From Macrophomina tecta (Eukaryota > Ascomycota > Dothideomycetes > Botryosphaeriales > Botryosphaeriaceae), in the NCBI GenBank assembly GCA_024180945.1, contig JAKSGN010000003.1, positions 496,001 to 560,000 of the forward strand: a DNA stretch of 64,000 nt, read 5' to 3'. Shown here in pieces: positions 10,377 through 22,231 of the stretch. The position numbers and the translations under genes were made by a program. The notes below the pieces were generated by a model that worked only from the letters and a program-made list of their open reading frames with translations, did no database searches and had not been told where the DNA came from. Position 1 is the stretch's first letter; every line of letters begins with the position of its first letter.

Positions 10377-11255
10377 GACGTGTGCCGAAAGAGATTTTGT
10401 GATGGACGAAGCTCGTGGGTGCCCGCGGAGTGGTTGTCGAGTAGAGAAGCGTCGCGACGTAGGCGATGCCACCGTTGTTCTGGGAGGGCGCGGGCGCTGC
10501 GCGTGAGGCAACGGCGAAGCAGCGACTAGCCGGGCTCATGATTCCTGCGAAAATAACGCTTTGGAATGCGTGGGCACAGCGATAGTCCCCTGCTCACAGG
10601 CAGATCCGGAATGGTAACTCAAGCTTGACCGCCATCTCCTCGTCATCCGGTAAGGCGGCGTCATTTCCTCGGTTCGAAGTGGGCGCACCAGCATCACTGC
10701 TGCTTATTCGATTCTGCGTGCAGTGTCCTGTGACGGCCAGTTGAAGAGTATCTGGGTTAGCACGGCCTTTGACCTCACCGCCACTAGCAAACGGCGCCGA
10801 GCGAGTTTGTGTCTTGCTCCAGTTAGAGGACTGGGATGCTCGGCTGTGTGGCCGAGGTCAAACCTCGCATGGCATGCCCAATACAAACCAACTGCGCCGT
10901 CGGAAGCAAATTTGTATTCCAGCCTTCCCCATTCATAGGCTAGATGGCGGCGATGTGATCTCCGTATGTAGCTGGGTTGAGAAGTCAGTTTCAGTTCCCA
11001 GCGTGAAGGAGGCGGTGGGAGCTTATCAGTGCATACCTTGAGCAATCGAGTGTTGTTCATACACATCCGTTCTCAGCACCGTCTTGGACGCGCACTCGAA
11101 CCAGAAAAACCTCCTTTCTCTAAATATCTTGGGTATCTTGCGCACATCCACACTCCGGCGCACATACAGCTGCCAGAAAACAAAAAGCAAAAAATACCAA
11201 AATTTCCAGAAGATGCGCTGAAACGGCGAACGAGATACCAAAAAAGCCGACGGGC
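10377..11255. other. Intergenic, about 0.9 kb, no supported gene
   Basis: Frames of up to about 120 codons occur on both strands, but none has motifs or splice signals that support a gene. It serves as promoter of the minus-strand gene ending at 9516 and 3' flank of the arylsulfotransferase-family gene. Confidence 0.4.
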
Positions 11256-13390
11256 CTATGATCCCACACGCCATTCCGCCCTGCTAAGTAACCTTTCTTC
11301 TTCTTCTCCCACCTCAACCACATCCTCCTTCTCCTCGTCCAGGATTTTCTGGTACGCGATCTTGTCCAGCCGGGACCGCCATGCCATGATGACCGTGACG
11401 CCCGTGAACACCATCCCCGCACAGACGAGGAAGACCAGGATCGTGGCATCGCTGTCCTTGACGCGGTGTCCCAGGATGACAGTCTGAGAAGCAAGGCGAT
11501 CAGCAACCTCCTCCGCAGAGAGCCACCATCAAAGGGGCGAAAAAACAAAACTCACCAAATTCCTCATCTCCTCATCGAGCCGGGTCCCGCCCGGCTCACT
11601 CGAGCCCAGGATCCGCCCCTCCCGATCCAGCGCCACCACCCGCACATACCTCCTCGCGCCGACCCCAAACCGCAGTTCCGTTTCGAACCCGGCCTTCTCG
11701 ACCGTCTGCACCGGCCACCACGCCTCGCCGATCTCGCCTTCAAACCCCGCCTCGCCCGACTCGGCGCCGTCCAGCTGCGCGTAGTCCGCGTCCTGCAAGA
11801 CCCACCGATGCACCTCGGTCGCGCCATTCCAGCTCGCGTACACGCTCGACCCCTCGACCTTGATGTCGGGCTTCGCGGCCGGCCGGCCCACCCACTTCGC
11901 CTTCTGCACGCGATAGCTCTGGACCTCGCCCTGCTCGAAGCGGGCCTCGGGGCCGAAGTGCGTGTCGCACAGCACCGCCCCGTTCTCCGAGAACTCGGTG
12001 TAGGCGCCGTTGTAGCCGTAGCCGAGGAGGACGTTGCCGTTGGGGAGGACCTGCAGGGAGCCCTGCGACGAGGAGATGATGGGGTGGTGCGGGTTGACGT
12101 ACTCGCGCAGGAGCGAGACCGTCATGTTGGCCTGGTCGACAGCGAGGCGCAGGCCGCGCGAGCGCTCGGCCGTGTAGAGGCCGGCCTCGGCGCCGTTGTC
12201 GAAGAGGGTGATCTGCGTGTTGTTGGCGTGCCAGCGGGCGTCGTGCTGCCAGGCGAAGTCGGTGGCGCGGCCGTCGGACAGGTCGGCGAAGGCGTTGCGC
12301 TTGCCGCCGAGCACCCAGAGGACGGCGCCGGTGCGGCCGTCGATGTAGGTCAGCGAGTGCGTGTAGCGCGCCGAGATGAGGTAGTTGCCCAGCTCGTCCT
12401 TGTCGACGCTGTTGATGTGGAAGTAGTCGAAGGGGTTCGACGGCGCGTCGCCCCCGCCGCCGTACCTGTGGTACGTGTCGTTGATGGCGTAGTAGTCGGT
12501 CGATTTCCAGGTGAAGAGCAGGTTGCCCGTCGCGAGGTCGATTTCTTGGAACGCGCCGTCCCACACCCAGCCGTTGCTGGGCCCGCCGATCGGAGATAGG
12601 TCGGCCGGGGTGATTTCGTAGACAGAGAGGAGCGCAGTGCCGTTGCGGGTGAAGCGGAATTCGTGGAGATCGCCTTGGATGGGGCCGACAGAGGAGATCT
12701 GCCGCACTTGCGTGTATGTCGAGTCGAACTGGTCACGGCGGGGACGATCGTGAGATGTGAGTAACTTGAATGGGAAAGAAGAGGAGGGATGGGGCCTGAG
12801 AGTTGGTGTGATGGGACGAATGAGGTGATGGTTAGGACCGGATTGCGTGCTTTTGGATCTGCGACACCGCGGGTACGCCCGCTGCAACGCGATATACCAA
12901 GTTGTTTGCCTGTGCAGACCCCGCAACAAAACAAAAAAAAAAAATGATTGAATGTTCAACCTACCATGTAATAGTATCCTTGGCCATGGCCGCCAACCGT
13001 GTCATCTCCGCCCCAGAAAGTAAGGTATTGCTGACCGTTCCATTCTTGGACGTTCAAGTTGTACGTCTCGCCGTACGGCTTGCCGTCTAGAGACCAGATC
13101 AAATTGCCCGCTTGATCCAGAATCATTGGGTTTGGCCCTGGCACTACGCTGCGACCGCGCGGATTGAGGAACATGGGCTCATCGGGCCCATAGCAGCGAT
13201 CGCTGGTGGCCAGAATATTGACCCGAGGTCCTTTCAATGGAGATGATTTGTATTCCTGGTAAGGGTATGCGCCGAAGTCTCCATTATCGTAGGCTTGATC
13301 GGCGATGAAGGGCAATAAGTCCGCATCCGTGATTGCGGCTAGGCATAGGAACGACGATAGTGTCGAGCGGATTGATGGCAAAAAAGACAT
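11256..13390 (-). CDS. Arylsulfotransferase (ASST)-family membrane-anchored secreted protein
   Basis: Three exons fit in phase: 13390-12965, 12728-11556 and 11483-11256, giving 608 residues. Intron 1 (12964-12729) has a GTAGGT donor and a GACCAG acceptor; intron 2 (11555-11484) has GTGAGT and CTCAG. The protein opens with a signal-peptide-like segment (MSFLPSIRSTLSSFLCLAAI). It carries motifs typical of fungal ASST proteins (PF14269-like): LTFWGGDD, GDLHEFRFTRNGTALLSVYE, VWDGAFQEIDLATGN, DYFHINSVDKDELGNYLIS and VLWVLGGKRN. Exon 3 encodes a hydrophobic span (ATILVFLVCAGMVFTGVTVI, about residues 546-568) followed by a basic, then acidic cytosolic tail, so it is likely a type I membrane protein. 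Bacterial ASSTs move sulfate between phenols; activity of fungal members is not established. The unusually long intron 1 contains a T-run and might hide a micro-exon. Confidence 0.85.
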
Positions 13391-16157
13391 GGGAGCAAGA
13401 ACTGAGTGGAGAGAAAAATGGTGGGATTAGGGAACGTGAAGAAGTGGAAAACTCCAGAATGGCTGGGTCAGCAGTCGCCAATCATGTATTCGTAGGAAAG
13501 CCGGTGTTGCGAGGCGGTTACGTAGACAGATGCGTGTGCAATGCAGGCTGAGGATGGAGAGGACACACGGCGATCTCGAATCGTCGAGAATAAGATAGGG
13601 GAGAGATACAGGGCTGGCCGAGAGGGATTACAAAATGCTAGGAGAAGGAGACGACCGGGCAAAGCGAAGGAGAGGAGGAAAGAGAGAAGTTTTGTTAAGC
13701 AGAGCTCAGCAGCCAGCGAGCGCAGAGAGAGGGCTGCGGGGCGCTGGCTGGTTTGCTGGCGACAGGCATGCGGAGGGGGGGACGTCGGCGCACACGCAGC
13801 GCGGAGGGGGGCGCCTATCGAAATAAGGCTACTTTCCGTCCATGGCGTCGTCAGCCGCCCTAACCAGCCCCCCTGTCTCTTGTAGAACGCCATTTTCCTT
13901 CCAAAAAGTCTTCGAGAGCGCCGACTTTCGTGTGATAGGCGGATCCAAAGCCACCAAACCTTGCCCTGGAACTCTGCGATGCCATCATCCCGCTGCCTTC
14001 CGCGTGAGAGACGCCCGTCTCCCAGCAGCTGTGGTCCACCTTGTTCTCGCCCGGCCGGATTCGGGAGGCAAACAGGCCGCGGCGGACGCATTGAGCAGCG
14101 AGTTTGGAATTGACTGGGCTGCACCGCTCTGGTGCGCCAGGCGGCGGCAGCGGGCGGGCTCAGGGCTTACGCATGGCGGCACACGTCTCGCAACAGGACG
14201 GGCATGGGCGCTGATTGCTCGCTGCGGCTCTTCGATCTGCTGCAGCCGGTGGAGCTGCCGCGCGGACGGTCGCAAACGCTGATCTTGGCGCCAAGCCTCT
14301 CCTTAAGAGCCGCCGCCAGTCGTGTCCTCTTCTCCGCTGCCGGTTTGCGAGTGAAGCTTCGTGGCCGAGCCGGCTCAGCGATGCCGCCGTCGGCTGTGCT
14401 TCACCCCCGGGCGTTGCGGCTGCGATTGCCATCCGACTTGCTTCCTCCCATGGACGACGAGTCGCGCAGTCAGGATCGAGGCTGCTCCTCGGTGCCCACC
14501 GTCGGCAACGAAAGAAACAAGAACAGCACGCCTGAGTCTGAGGTGGGCGCGCTGCTGGCCTGCGCCTTAAGGGGAGTGTGGGCACGAGAGGCGCGGGAGG
14601 ACGCAGATCTCGGCTGCGGCAACGCATGGTGAGTGTCGAATTGTGAAGTGCGTCGCGGATTTGTGGGATTGAGGGGAAGGAGTGATTGCCGGATTCCGAT
14701 GCGCCCGCCACTCCCCAGCCGTCAACACCAAACATCGAGTGGGGTTTCGACATCCTCCGTACGCTTCGTCTGTTGCCTGGCCCGCTGACCTGTCCGCGTT
14801 GTTTGCCGTCTCTGTAGTGGTGCAACGTCGCCGTCCCCGGTTCGTCGTCCCAGCGGCTTGGGTGCGTTTCCAGAAATCTGGCCGAGAGCCTCCCTTGAGC
14901 AGCGGGGTGCTGCGGCCCGTGACCCGGTAGGTGAATGCCTTGCAGGGGGGGCGGGGCGCTTTATCGAGACTGAGATCACTATGGTAAGCTGCTTTTGGAC
15001 ATGTGTCATTGCTCCTTTCCTCCAATAGGAAAGAGAAAAAAAAAAAGTCGACTACTGCAAGACATCCATTCCAACCTATGCCCATCACGTGCAAATACTG
15101 GCAGTTTCGGCCATTTCATCCCGCAAGAATCGGATTAATTAATTATACAACATTTTCTTCTGCTTTGAGAAATTCGCGAGTAATTCACGCTCCATTGTTT
15201 CATCTGCTTTCCAACATATTATAACGCGAATCCTCGCGCACGTGAAAATGCTACATCCCTGCGTAACGAGCACATCCTCAGACACCGGTGACTTTCTCCC
15301 CGGATCAGCATCTTGGTCACCGCTTGCTTCTCTGCAGTTTGCCTCTTGCAACACTATGAACATAAGTCACGTGTTGCTCGCACTGTCTTCAATGGTCGAC
15401 TCCCCTAACCGACAGCGCATCAGCCACATAAAGAGCGATTTCACAGAACCTTTATCGCTGTTGGAACCGTGTAATAGGATTCGCCGAGACTTTTGGCGAC
15501 GTTCTAGATTCCTTCAGTCAAGTCTTACTGGGTATCATCAGCCTCTCATTATCCTCACGTTCCGCAAAACGCCCTCTTCGCCAACTCGCCGGAAAACGAC
15601 AGCCGGGTGTCCCGGCAGGATCGTTGAGAGGGGCGGCCAGCCTTTTATATCCAGAGGCTGGTGACGTTTTCCGCCATCATCCCGCTGTTTCAAGATATCC
15701 GTGTGGCGTCCTCGTGGTGTGACCCCGCAAACTGGTTGGGGGCAAGTGGCCTGACCGCGCACCATCCGACCCTAGTGCTCGCCAGCACCGCCGGCCGGAC
15801 TCCACAGAGCTCTTCAACCCATCCGGCCGTTCAACCGTCCATTGTAGCTTTTTGTTGGGCGGGTCGCGAGACAATCGGACGTGCCTTCAGGCCATGAGAA
15901 GTGGACAAGTGGACGAAGGGAAAAGACGGCGACAGGCAGCAATATATGTTAAAGGTCTTCCACAGTCGCCGCAGCGGCTTAGAACCCCGTTAGGACCTGC
16001 TGCGGCAACGCAGTCCTTGTCGAAGTTTCCTTCGTTCTCTCCGTGACGGTGCAGCAGGCCGGAAATCTTCTGGCGTACGCGATTACTCAGCCATCACCGC
16101 TTCATTACCCTTTCGGGTAACGAAAAACCACCACCACCACCACCACCACCACCAAGG
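13391..16157. other. Gene-poor stretch of 2.8 kb
   Basis: GC-rich DNA with many overlapping frames (up to 221 codons) that are Arg/Pro/Ser-biased and lack domains or plausible introns. It is probably the long promoter regions of the arylsulfotransferase-family gene (-) and the desaturase gene (+), which diverge from here. A (CCA)9 run at 16128-16154 lies just upstream of the desaturase ATG. Confidence 0.45.
16128..16154. repeat. (CCA)n microsatellite in the desaturase 5' leader
   Basis: Nine uninterrupted CCA units end 3 bases before the desaturase start codon at 16158. Such a run is likely length-polymorphic and sits where it could affect translation initiation; that effect is inference. 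Confidence 0.9.
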
Positions 16158-18530
16158 ATGGCGCCGCACCCCCACATCACCGAGACGCGCATGACGGCCT
16201 GGAATTGGCCGCGCCATGTCAACTGGCTCAACGTCTTCCTAGTCATTGGCATCCCGCTGTCCGGCTGTATCGCCGCCTTGTACGTGCCGCTTCAATGGAA
16301 GACGGGCGTCTTCGCTTTTGTGTATTGTATGTCCAAATCCCCCATCATTCCGCCTGCGGGCCGCAACGCCACAGATTACCCTGCTGACACAATCCATACA
16401 GACTTCTTCACTGGCCTGTGTACGTACGATATCTACATCTCCCCCGCTTCCCCAGAAAACCGAAAAGAAACACCGAGCCCCCCTCCAGCGGCTCCGCTAC
16501 AACCTCCAACGCCGCAGCTATCGGCTCCGCAACGGAGGCGGCGCTTCCGCTCCTTCTACCCTGCGCTACCGCAACCGCGGAGCCGCTAGTTCATCCATTC
16601 AACCGCCCTCCCTTGGGCGCACACCTCGGGGATAATTGTCACCATGCTCCGATGCGGAGTTCGCTAACGACTCGCACCACGAACCCAGCCATCACAGCGG
16701 GTTACCACCGCCTATGGTCGCACACGTCCTACACCGCAACGCTCCCGCTGCGCGTCTTTCTGGCCGCCTTCGGCGCCGGCGCGATCGAAGGGTCCATCCG
16801 CTGGTGGAGCCGCGACCACCGCGCGCACCACAGGTACACGGACACCGATAAGGATCCGTACTCAGTCAGGAAGGGCTTGTGGTACAGTCACGTAAGTTGT
16901 TTTCTACCTCGGTGCCTGGAGTATCGCCTGGCGTGTTGTTGCTGGCCTGGGAAAGGCATGTCGTCTCCGCGCCTCCCCCACCCCGTGCACGCGCGCTCGG
17001 GTAGGGCTGCGCCGCCGGCAAACCTCTGGCTGAGCTTTTCCGCTCTCCGCTGGCCGCGCCCCGGTCCGTCAGCACATGCAGATGGCGCGGCGGGCAATGC
17101 TTACCCGGTGCTGGGACGTACTAGCAGCGTCCGCGGTGCCGGTTTTGCCGGCGGGCAGTGGGCGTGCTTAGGCTCACGTCACCCGAGACGGGGATGCTCT
17201 GCTCTCCCGTCTCCCACCACCTCCCACCCAGCAGCAGAGCATCCCCGTAACGAGAGGCGGCAATGGCGTGCGCCACGGTCACTGAGAACGACAGCATGCT
17301 AACGATACGAGCCGCCGCTATGTAGATGGGCTGGATCCTCATGAAGCAGAACCCGCGCCGCATCGGCCGCACCGACATCTCCGACCTAAATGAAGACCCC
17401 ATCGTCGTCTTCCAGCACCGGCACTACGTCAAATGCGCGCTATTCATGGGGCTCGCCTTCCCCGGGCTAGTCGCCTGGCTGCTGTGGGACGACCTCGCCG
17501 GCGGAATCGTGTACGCGGGCTTCCTGCGCATCTTCTTCGTGCAGCAGGCCACCTTCTGCATCAACAGCCTGGCGCACTGGATCGGCGAGCAGCCCTTCGA
17601 CGACAGGAACTCGCCGCGCGATCACTGGATCACGGCGCTAGCGACGCTGGGCGAGGGGTACCACAACTTCCATCACGAGTTCCCGAGCGATTACCGGAAT
17701 GCCATTGGTCAGTTTTTTTTTTTTTTTTTTTCCCCTCCTTTCCCGGGACATCTCGACAGCAGAGCCAGGCACGCTGACGTTCTCTCTTACACGCGCGCAC
17801 AGAATGGTGGCAGTACGACCCGACCAAGTGGTTCATCTGGGCCTGGAAGCAGATGGGCCTCGCCTCGGACCTGAAGCAATTCCGTACGTCCTCCCCCCTC
17901 TGGCCCCCCTGTCCTTCCTTTCTCCGCTGCCCGGTTAACACAACACCCCCTGCACAGGTACCAATGAGATCGAAAAAGGCCGCCTCCAGATGTCGCAGAA
18001 GCAGCTCGACCGCAAGCGCGCACAGCTGGACTGGGGCGTGCCGCTCGATAAGCTGCCCGTCATCAGCTGGGACGAGTACGTAGCGCAGGCCCGCACCGAC
18101 GGCCGCGCCTGGATCGCCGTCGCGGGCGTCATCCACGACGTCTCCGACTTCGTTGCCGAGCACCCGGGCGGCAGGGCACTGATCAGGGGCGCGATTGGGA
18201 AAGATGCGACGGCGATGTTCAACGGCGGAGTGTACGATCATAGTAATGCGGCTCACAATTTGCTGAGCACGATGAGGGTGGGCGTTATCAGGGGAGGTAT
18301 GGTCTCTTTTCTTTTTCTTTTTTTTTTTTTTTGCTGCTCACTGCTGGGGAGGATGCTTTTGGACCTTCGCTGACTTGTTTCGGGATGTAGGTATGGAGGT
18401 CGAGCTGTGGAAGCGCCAGTACAAGCAGGATGGGGCCGAGTATGTTAAGGACTCGTATGGGAATCGCGTCGTTCGCGCGGATGATCAGGTTACGAAGATG
18501 AGGTCGCCGCAGGTCATCTCGGCGGCGTGA
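16158..18530 (+). CDS. OLE1: Delta-9 acyl-CoA desaturase with C-terminal cytochrome b5 domain
   Basis: An endoplasmic-reticulum membrane enzyme that makes oleoyl- and palmitoleoyl-CoA using O2 and electrons from its own cytochrome b5 domain. Seven exons join in phase to 443 residues: 16158-16326, 16402-16419, 16689-16891, 17326-17707, 17803-17883, 17958-18296, 18391-18530. The three di-iron histidine boxes are HRLWSH (69-74), HRAHH (106-110) and HNFHH (243-247); the haem motif HPGG is at 353-356. Hydrophobic spans flank the first box and follow KCALFMG. Exon 2 is only 18 nt, and introns 2 (269 nt) and 3 (434 nt) are long for this window. Intron 3 has a good GCTAAC branch site; intron 4 carries a T-run. 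The first His box context reads SITAGYHR where the family usually has GITAGYHR, produced by the exon 2/3 junction. Family identity is very clear. Confidence 0.95.
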
Positions 18531-18944
18531 GGATGGCTGGACCGGGAGCTGTAGCTCTGTGTAGATTAAGATGTAAAGGAAAAAAACCAAAAGATACCCT
18601 GTACATGACCTTGGTGCCCATGTCCCCACGCATTGTGAGGTGACGGATCAGGAAATGGGACTCAAACCAAAAGACGCCCCATGATTCGCCGTAGCCACGT
18701 TCGTGTAGGAATGGTGCCTCGGCAGTGCGGGGTACGTAGACGCCAAGCCAGGCGTCGTCGAGGCTGTTGACGAACTCGCGAGTCGGGACATTCGCGACGC
18801 CGGTTGAAGTGAAAGTGGGCTGATTCCTAGGCCTGAGGTCGCGGCAGGAAGCCCGTCAGGAATGTATCGCGACATTACCGCAGCGATCCCAGCCAGAATG
18901 ATCAATGACATGGTGTCGCCGAGGTCCTTGAGTCGGTGCTGCAT
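18514..18944 (-). CDS. Small hypothetical protein, two exons, convergent with the desaturase gene
   Basis: Not visible as one long frame, but two minus-strand segments join well: 18944-18879 (22 codons, opening MQHRLKDLGDTMSLIILAG) and 18819-18514 (101 residues plus stop). The intervening 59-nt intron has a GTAATG donor, a CCTGAC branch-like site and an ATCAG acceptor, and preserves phase. The second exon reads like real protein (EFVNSLDDAWLGVYVPRT, ERGYGESWGVFWFESHF, IRHLTMRGDMGT). The final 30 residues look less convincing, so the true 3' end may differ. As modelled, its stop overlaps the last coding bases of the desaturase gene tail-to-tail. Family unknown. Confidence 0.4.
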
Positions 18945-21900
18945 GTTTCGGCCATAATGTCGGCGAGAAGGTGGTGGGAAGGAAATGTAAGGCGCCAGTG
19001 TGACCCGAGGGAAATTGTTGGCGCCACTCGTTTCTCCGATCCGAGAGAACCTCGCTCGCTCCCTTCTCCACCAACATCTCTACAGAAACACACAGACCCG
19101 GCCGCAAAGTCTGTCCATAAGCTCCAGCATAGGTATAAGAATGGGCCAGGACTCAATCGCTTTCAGACTCAGCTCAATACTCCCTTTCCACCAGGTCTGG
19201 AGCCTTCTCGCTTGCGCAAATGCACGACGCCTGCGTCGTACCATTTCAACCTCCACGGATTATTTGGACCTCCGGTTGGATCGTACAAACGGCCCATTTT
19301 ATCGCATGCATATTTAATCGGTGGACGGTCGTCGCTCGAATGATACTGCAGGGTCTTTTCTACGAAAGATCCCTCCTGGGCGAGATGTTGATGGACCGTA
19401 TGATGGCCTTTTCTTCGTTGTGGAACCTTACCTGCACATACTGTGCTACCGTGCACGTACTAGTATTGGGTGTCTGGCCTGGTGGCCTATCCGGGGGAGT
19501 TGATAATGCCTGCACCAGTGGACACGTTAACCCAGGCAGATAAAGAAACACAGCTTGCGACCTTGAGAGCATCGCCCTCAACAGCAGCATTTCTTGTGAT
19601 GCGTTGTGCGCTGGCGATGCGGTCTTATCTTCCGCACGACCATGTACCGGGGGTGGGTACGTCGAGCGCTGCCGACGCGTTCTGCAGGTTGGACGGCGAA
19701 GGTGGCGTTGGGCGTTATCGTGAGTAGGTGAGGCGGGACGCGCGCGCGACGCGAGGGTGTCTTGGGTTGTCGAGCGTAAAAGAAAGAGCAAGGGAGATGG
19801 TGGGTGAGTAGCGAAAAACGGCGAGCGGTCAAAAGTGAGAGCGTGGGCGCGGGTGCGTGGAGTGCTCCGCCAGCGACGACGGCGGCGTCGAGACAGCGAC
19901 AGGGACGACAATAGCAACCACGGCCACGATGCATCGGCCGGAGAAGACGGCAACAAACAGCCCATGATCCGAATCCAAGGACAGCCCCGGTGCTTGCGGC
20001 GGCGTGGCCGCCCTTCACCGCTTACACACTCCAAACAAACGTTTACTTTATATATCTAGAGTTTCTTTGTTCCTCCATCGCGTCTGACTGAGTCATCCCA
20101 CGGGGGCTCCTGGGTGTGAGAGTGCAGCAGATTGAAGTTCTGTATGGCTCAGTTGGACGCAGTGTAGCAAAAACTGCCTTGCCTTGCCAAGCCCCAGGGA
20201 TGTGGGCGGTTTTTCTCGGCCTGCGCTGACGTTGGAGCCCGTAGGCTCGAACCTCAGCGCGGGCAGAGTTTTTGCTTTTTTTCCCCTTTGCTATTTTCTT
20301 TTTTTGGCACTTCCTCTTTGCGCTATGAAGGGCTGGCTGGTTCACTTCTAGAGGAGGCGTTCCACTTCTGACCGGGACGGCGGAGCCGTTCACCTGCGAA
20401 CGCGTTCCTCGGACATTACTGGTGGTGAACTTATCCTCTCAGCGTAGGCCATATGCTGCTCTGCGCAGTGATGAATCTCAAATGGCGGATATTCGGCCTG
20501 CCCTTGGAGGCAACAGGCGAAGGCTCCGCGCAGCGCTGTTCCCTTGGATTCAGCCTGCCTCGGCGTCTTCGGCATGGCATCCAGCGGCGCGTCCATACCG
20601 ATCGCTCGCGCCGCTTGCGTACCAGCAACTATCCACGCGTCAATACCCGGAAAACACGCGCATGGTGTTGTACCAATGCACCTCCGACAGTCAGGACAGC
20701 GAAAGCAGCAGCCCCAACAATGCGTTTTAATAGCGCTATCTGCCACTTTCAGCTCCGCCATCTCCTGCGGCAGATCTTCGTGCGGGTATCTTCGTCGACA
20801 GCCCAGCCTTGTGCGCGATTTCGAGGGAGAAACACGCTTGGAAAACATATCCAAAAATGTCTCTGTTCGCTGATAGAGCTGGGACTGCACTTATCTCCAG
20901 CGCAGCGGATGTCCGACTCTCTACAACGAGCAAGTCTGTCTATCGACGCACATGGCTAGGCCGCTGCGACACCGGCCTCGCCTTCCGCTGTTCAATGCTC
21001 CTCCGTATTCGAATGTCGCGATCAACACCTGTCACCGCGTGTCCCCAGTGCCATTAACCCAGCCCACACCACAGGGTTGATTCAGCCGAATCGAGATGCG
21101 TTGATTGCCGCAGCTACACTGCTTCAATGCTTTGTTCGGCCACGACATCCCTTCATGGCGGTTTTTCCCGTCTTCAACATACGCAGAATCGATGCTCGAC
21201 AGTTCTGGACTGCCTATTCTTCCTACTGTGCTTCAACCTGCTGAAGTGTCATGTATTCAATGATGGAAGAATGATTATTTTAGCAGTCAACCGTAAGGGA
21301 CATTCAGCCAAGCCTTGGGCCGTGGTTGGAGCTCAGATGTTTGCTGGTTCTTAGCTCACAATTTGCAGATTTATCATCGGTTGAGTATGTGGACATTGCG
21401 GAGAAGTATAATTTACGGGTGCAGGCATCGTAAGGCGTACCGTCCTCTCCTTTGTCGGGCTGCAAAGACCTTTTTCAAGCAGTCCACAGTGCCAAGTCGC
21501 GGGACATCCCCGACAATCTTAGTAGATCACTAAACAAGTATTGAAAGCTTAACCACAGACCGCGGTAGCCACGATTCGCGCATAAAAAAAGCCCGTTGAA
21601 CTTGATTCAGTGCGCGAAATATTTACGTTACTTTGCCTCCTTCGGCCTTTCAGAAGGAAAAGGTCCGCGGAACAGTATTGCGCGCGGCTCTGTTTCGATC
21701 CGTCGATTGCAAGAGCTGATCTGCACGATAGGACTTGGCCTGTGCCTCAATAGATTTCACCATCGGTCAGCGACATGCGATGTGGTGTCCACGAGTCAAT
21801 GATATTTCGTCGTACACAGGCCCTACTCTGCCCCTATCTGCTGTGACACCGCTTCCGATGGCAGAGCTGCAACGCTGAGGTATATCCATGAATGGGAGCT

Positions 21901-21967
21901 GAGCTTCTGGCATGTATTTTATAATGGCTTCCACTGCAATTTCCGATCTGTCCAGCAATAACCCCCA
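18945..21967. other. Gene-poor stretch of 3 kb
   Basis: Many short frames but no supported gene model. The longest (19360-20034, minus, 224 codons) is Ser/Arg/Pro-biased and motif-free. A cysteine-rich minus frame at 20390-20890 is listed separately with low confidence. Confidence 0.4.
20390..20890 (-). CDS. Possible cysteine-rich orphan reading frame
   Basis: An open frame of 166 codons with a compact cysteine cluster, THCWGCCFRCPDCRRC, followed by CACFPGID. The cluster resembles a small metal-binding knot in spacing but matches no family I know. No signal peptide, no splice sites and no clear start context support it, so it may be chance. Included because the cluster is unusual for random sequence. 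Confidence 0.2.
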   Translation of the reverse strand: MQSQLYQRTETFLDMFSKRVSPSKSRTRLGCRRRYPHEDLPQEMAELKVADSAIKTHCWGCCFRCPDCRRCIGTTPCACFPGIDAWIVAGTQAARAIGMDAPLDAMPKTPRQAESKGTALRGAFACCLQGQAEYPPFEIHHCAEQHMAYAERISSPPVMSEERVRR

Positions 21968-22231
21968 CTAACACCGACCCTTGTACATGAGCGACCATCC
22001 GTCCGGGAGCACTTGATTGCTGTTCAAGCTGACACCGCACGTATCCGAGGCCTCAACGAAATACTGCTGGTTCCTTGATGGCACCCTGACTCCTCCCTCG
22101 CCGCCTTCTGGAATGCACCCGTTCCCCATGGACGCTTGGTTGATGTTGATAACATCGACGGAGCAGCCGGCGCTGACGAGCGGCGTGAGAGCGGCAATCG
22201 CTGCGAGCAAGGCGAGATAGATGCGAGCCAT
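21968..22231 (-). CDS. Small secreted cysteine-containing protein, effector-like
   Basis: A single-exon 87-residue protein. The first 21 residues form a clear signal peptide (MARIYLALLAAIAALTPLVS, cleavage likely after Ala21). The mature part of about 66 residues has four cysteines at 23, 39, 65 and 87, enough for two disulfide bonds, with the last cysteine as the C-terminal residue. Asn/Gly/Ser-rich loops separate them. A TATA-like element lies about 160 bases upstream. Small size, a signal peptide and paired cysteines fit the broad class of fungal secreted effectors or antimicrobial-like proteins, but I recognise no family, and a role in host interaction is inference. Confidence 0.7.
   Translation of the reverse strand: MARIYLALLAAIAALTPLVSAGCSVDVININQASMGNGCIPEGGEGGVRVPSRNQQYFVEASDTCGVSLNSNQVLPDGWSLMYKGRC

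Noticed and set aside
9555..10529. A 324-codon plus-strand frame
   Set aside because: Antisense to the gene at 9516-10376; Arg/Gly/Val-rich composition without motifs. The minus strand is the more protein-like.
11466..12599. A 377-codon plus-strand frame
   Set aside because: Antisense shadow of the second exon of the arylsulfotransferase-family gene.
13468..14124. A 218-codon minus-strand frame upstream of the arylsulfotransferase-family gene
   Set aside because: Low-complexity Ser/Arg/Pro composition, no domain and no splice link to the gene; probably 5' flank.
17708..17732. Long T-run as a transposon tail
   Set aside because: It lies inside a well-defined desaturase intron just after the donor and needs no further explanation.
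19360..20034. A 224-codon minus-strand frame
   Set aside because: Ser/Arg-rich and motif-free. I looked for a spliced secreted protein here and could not build one.
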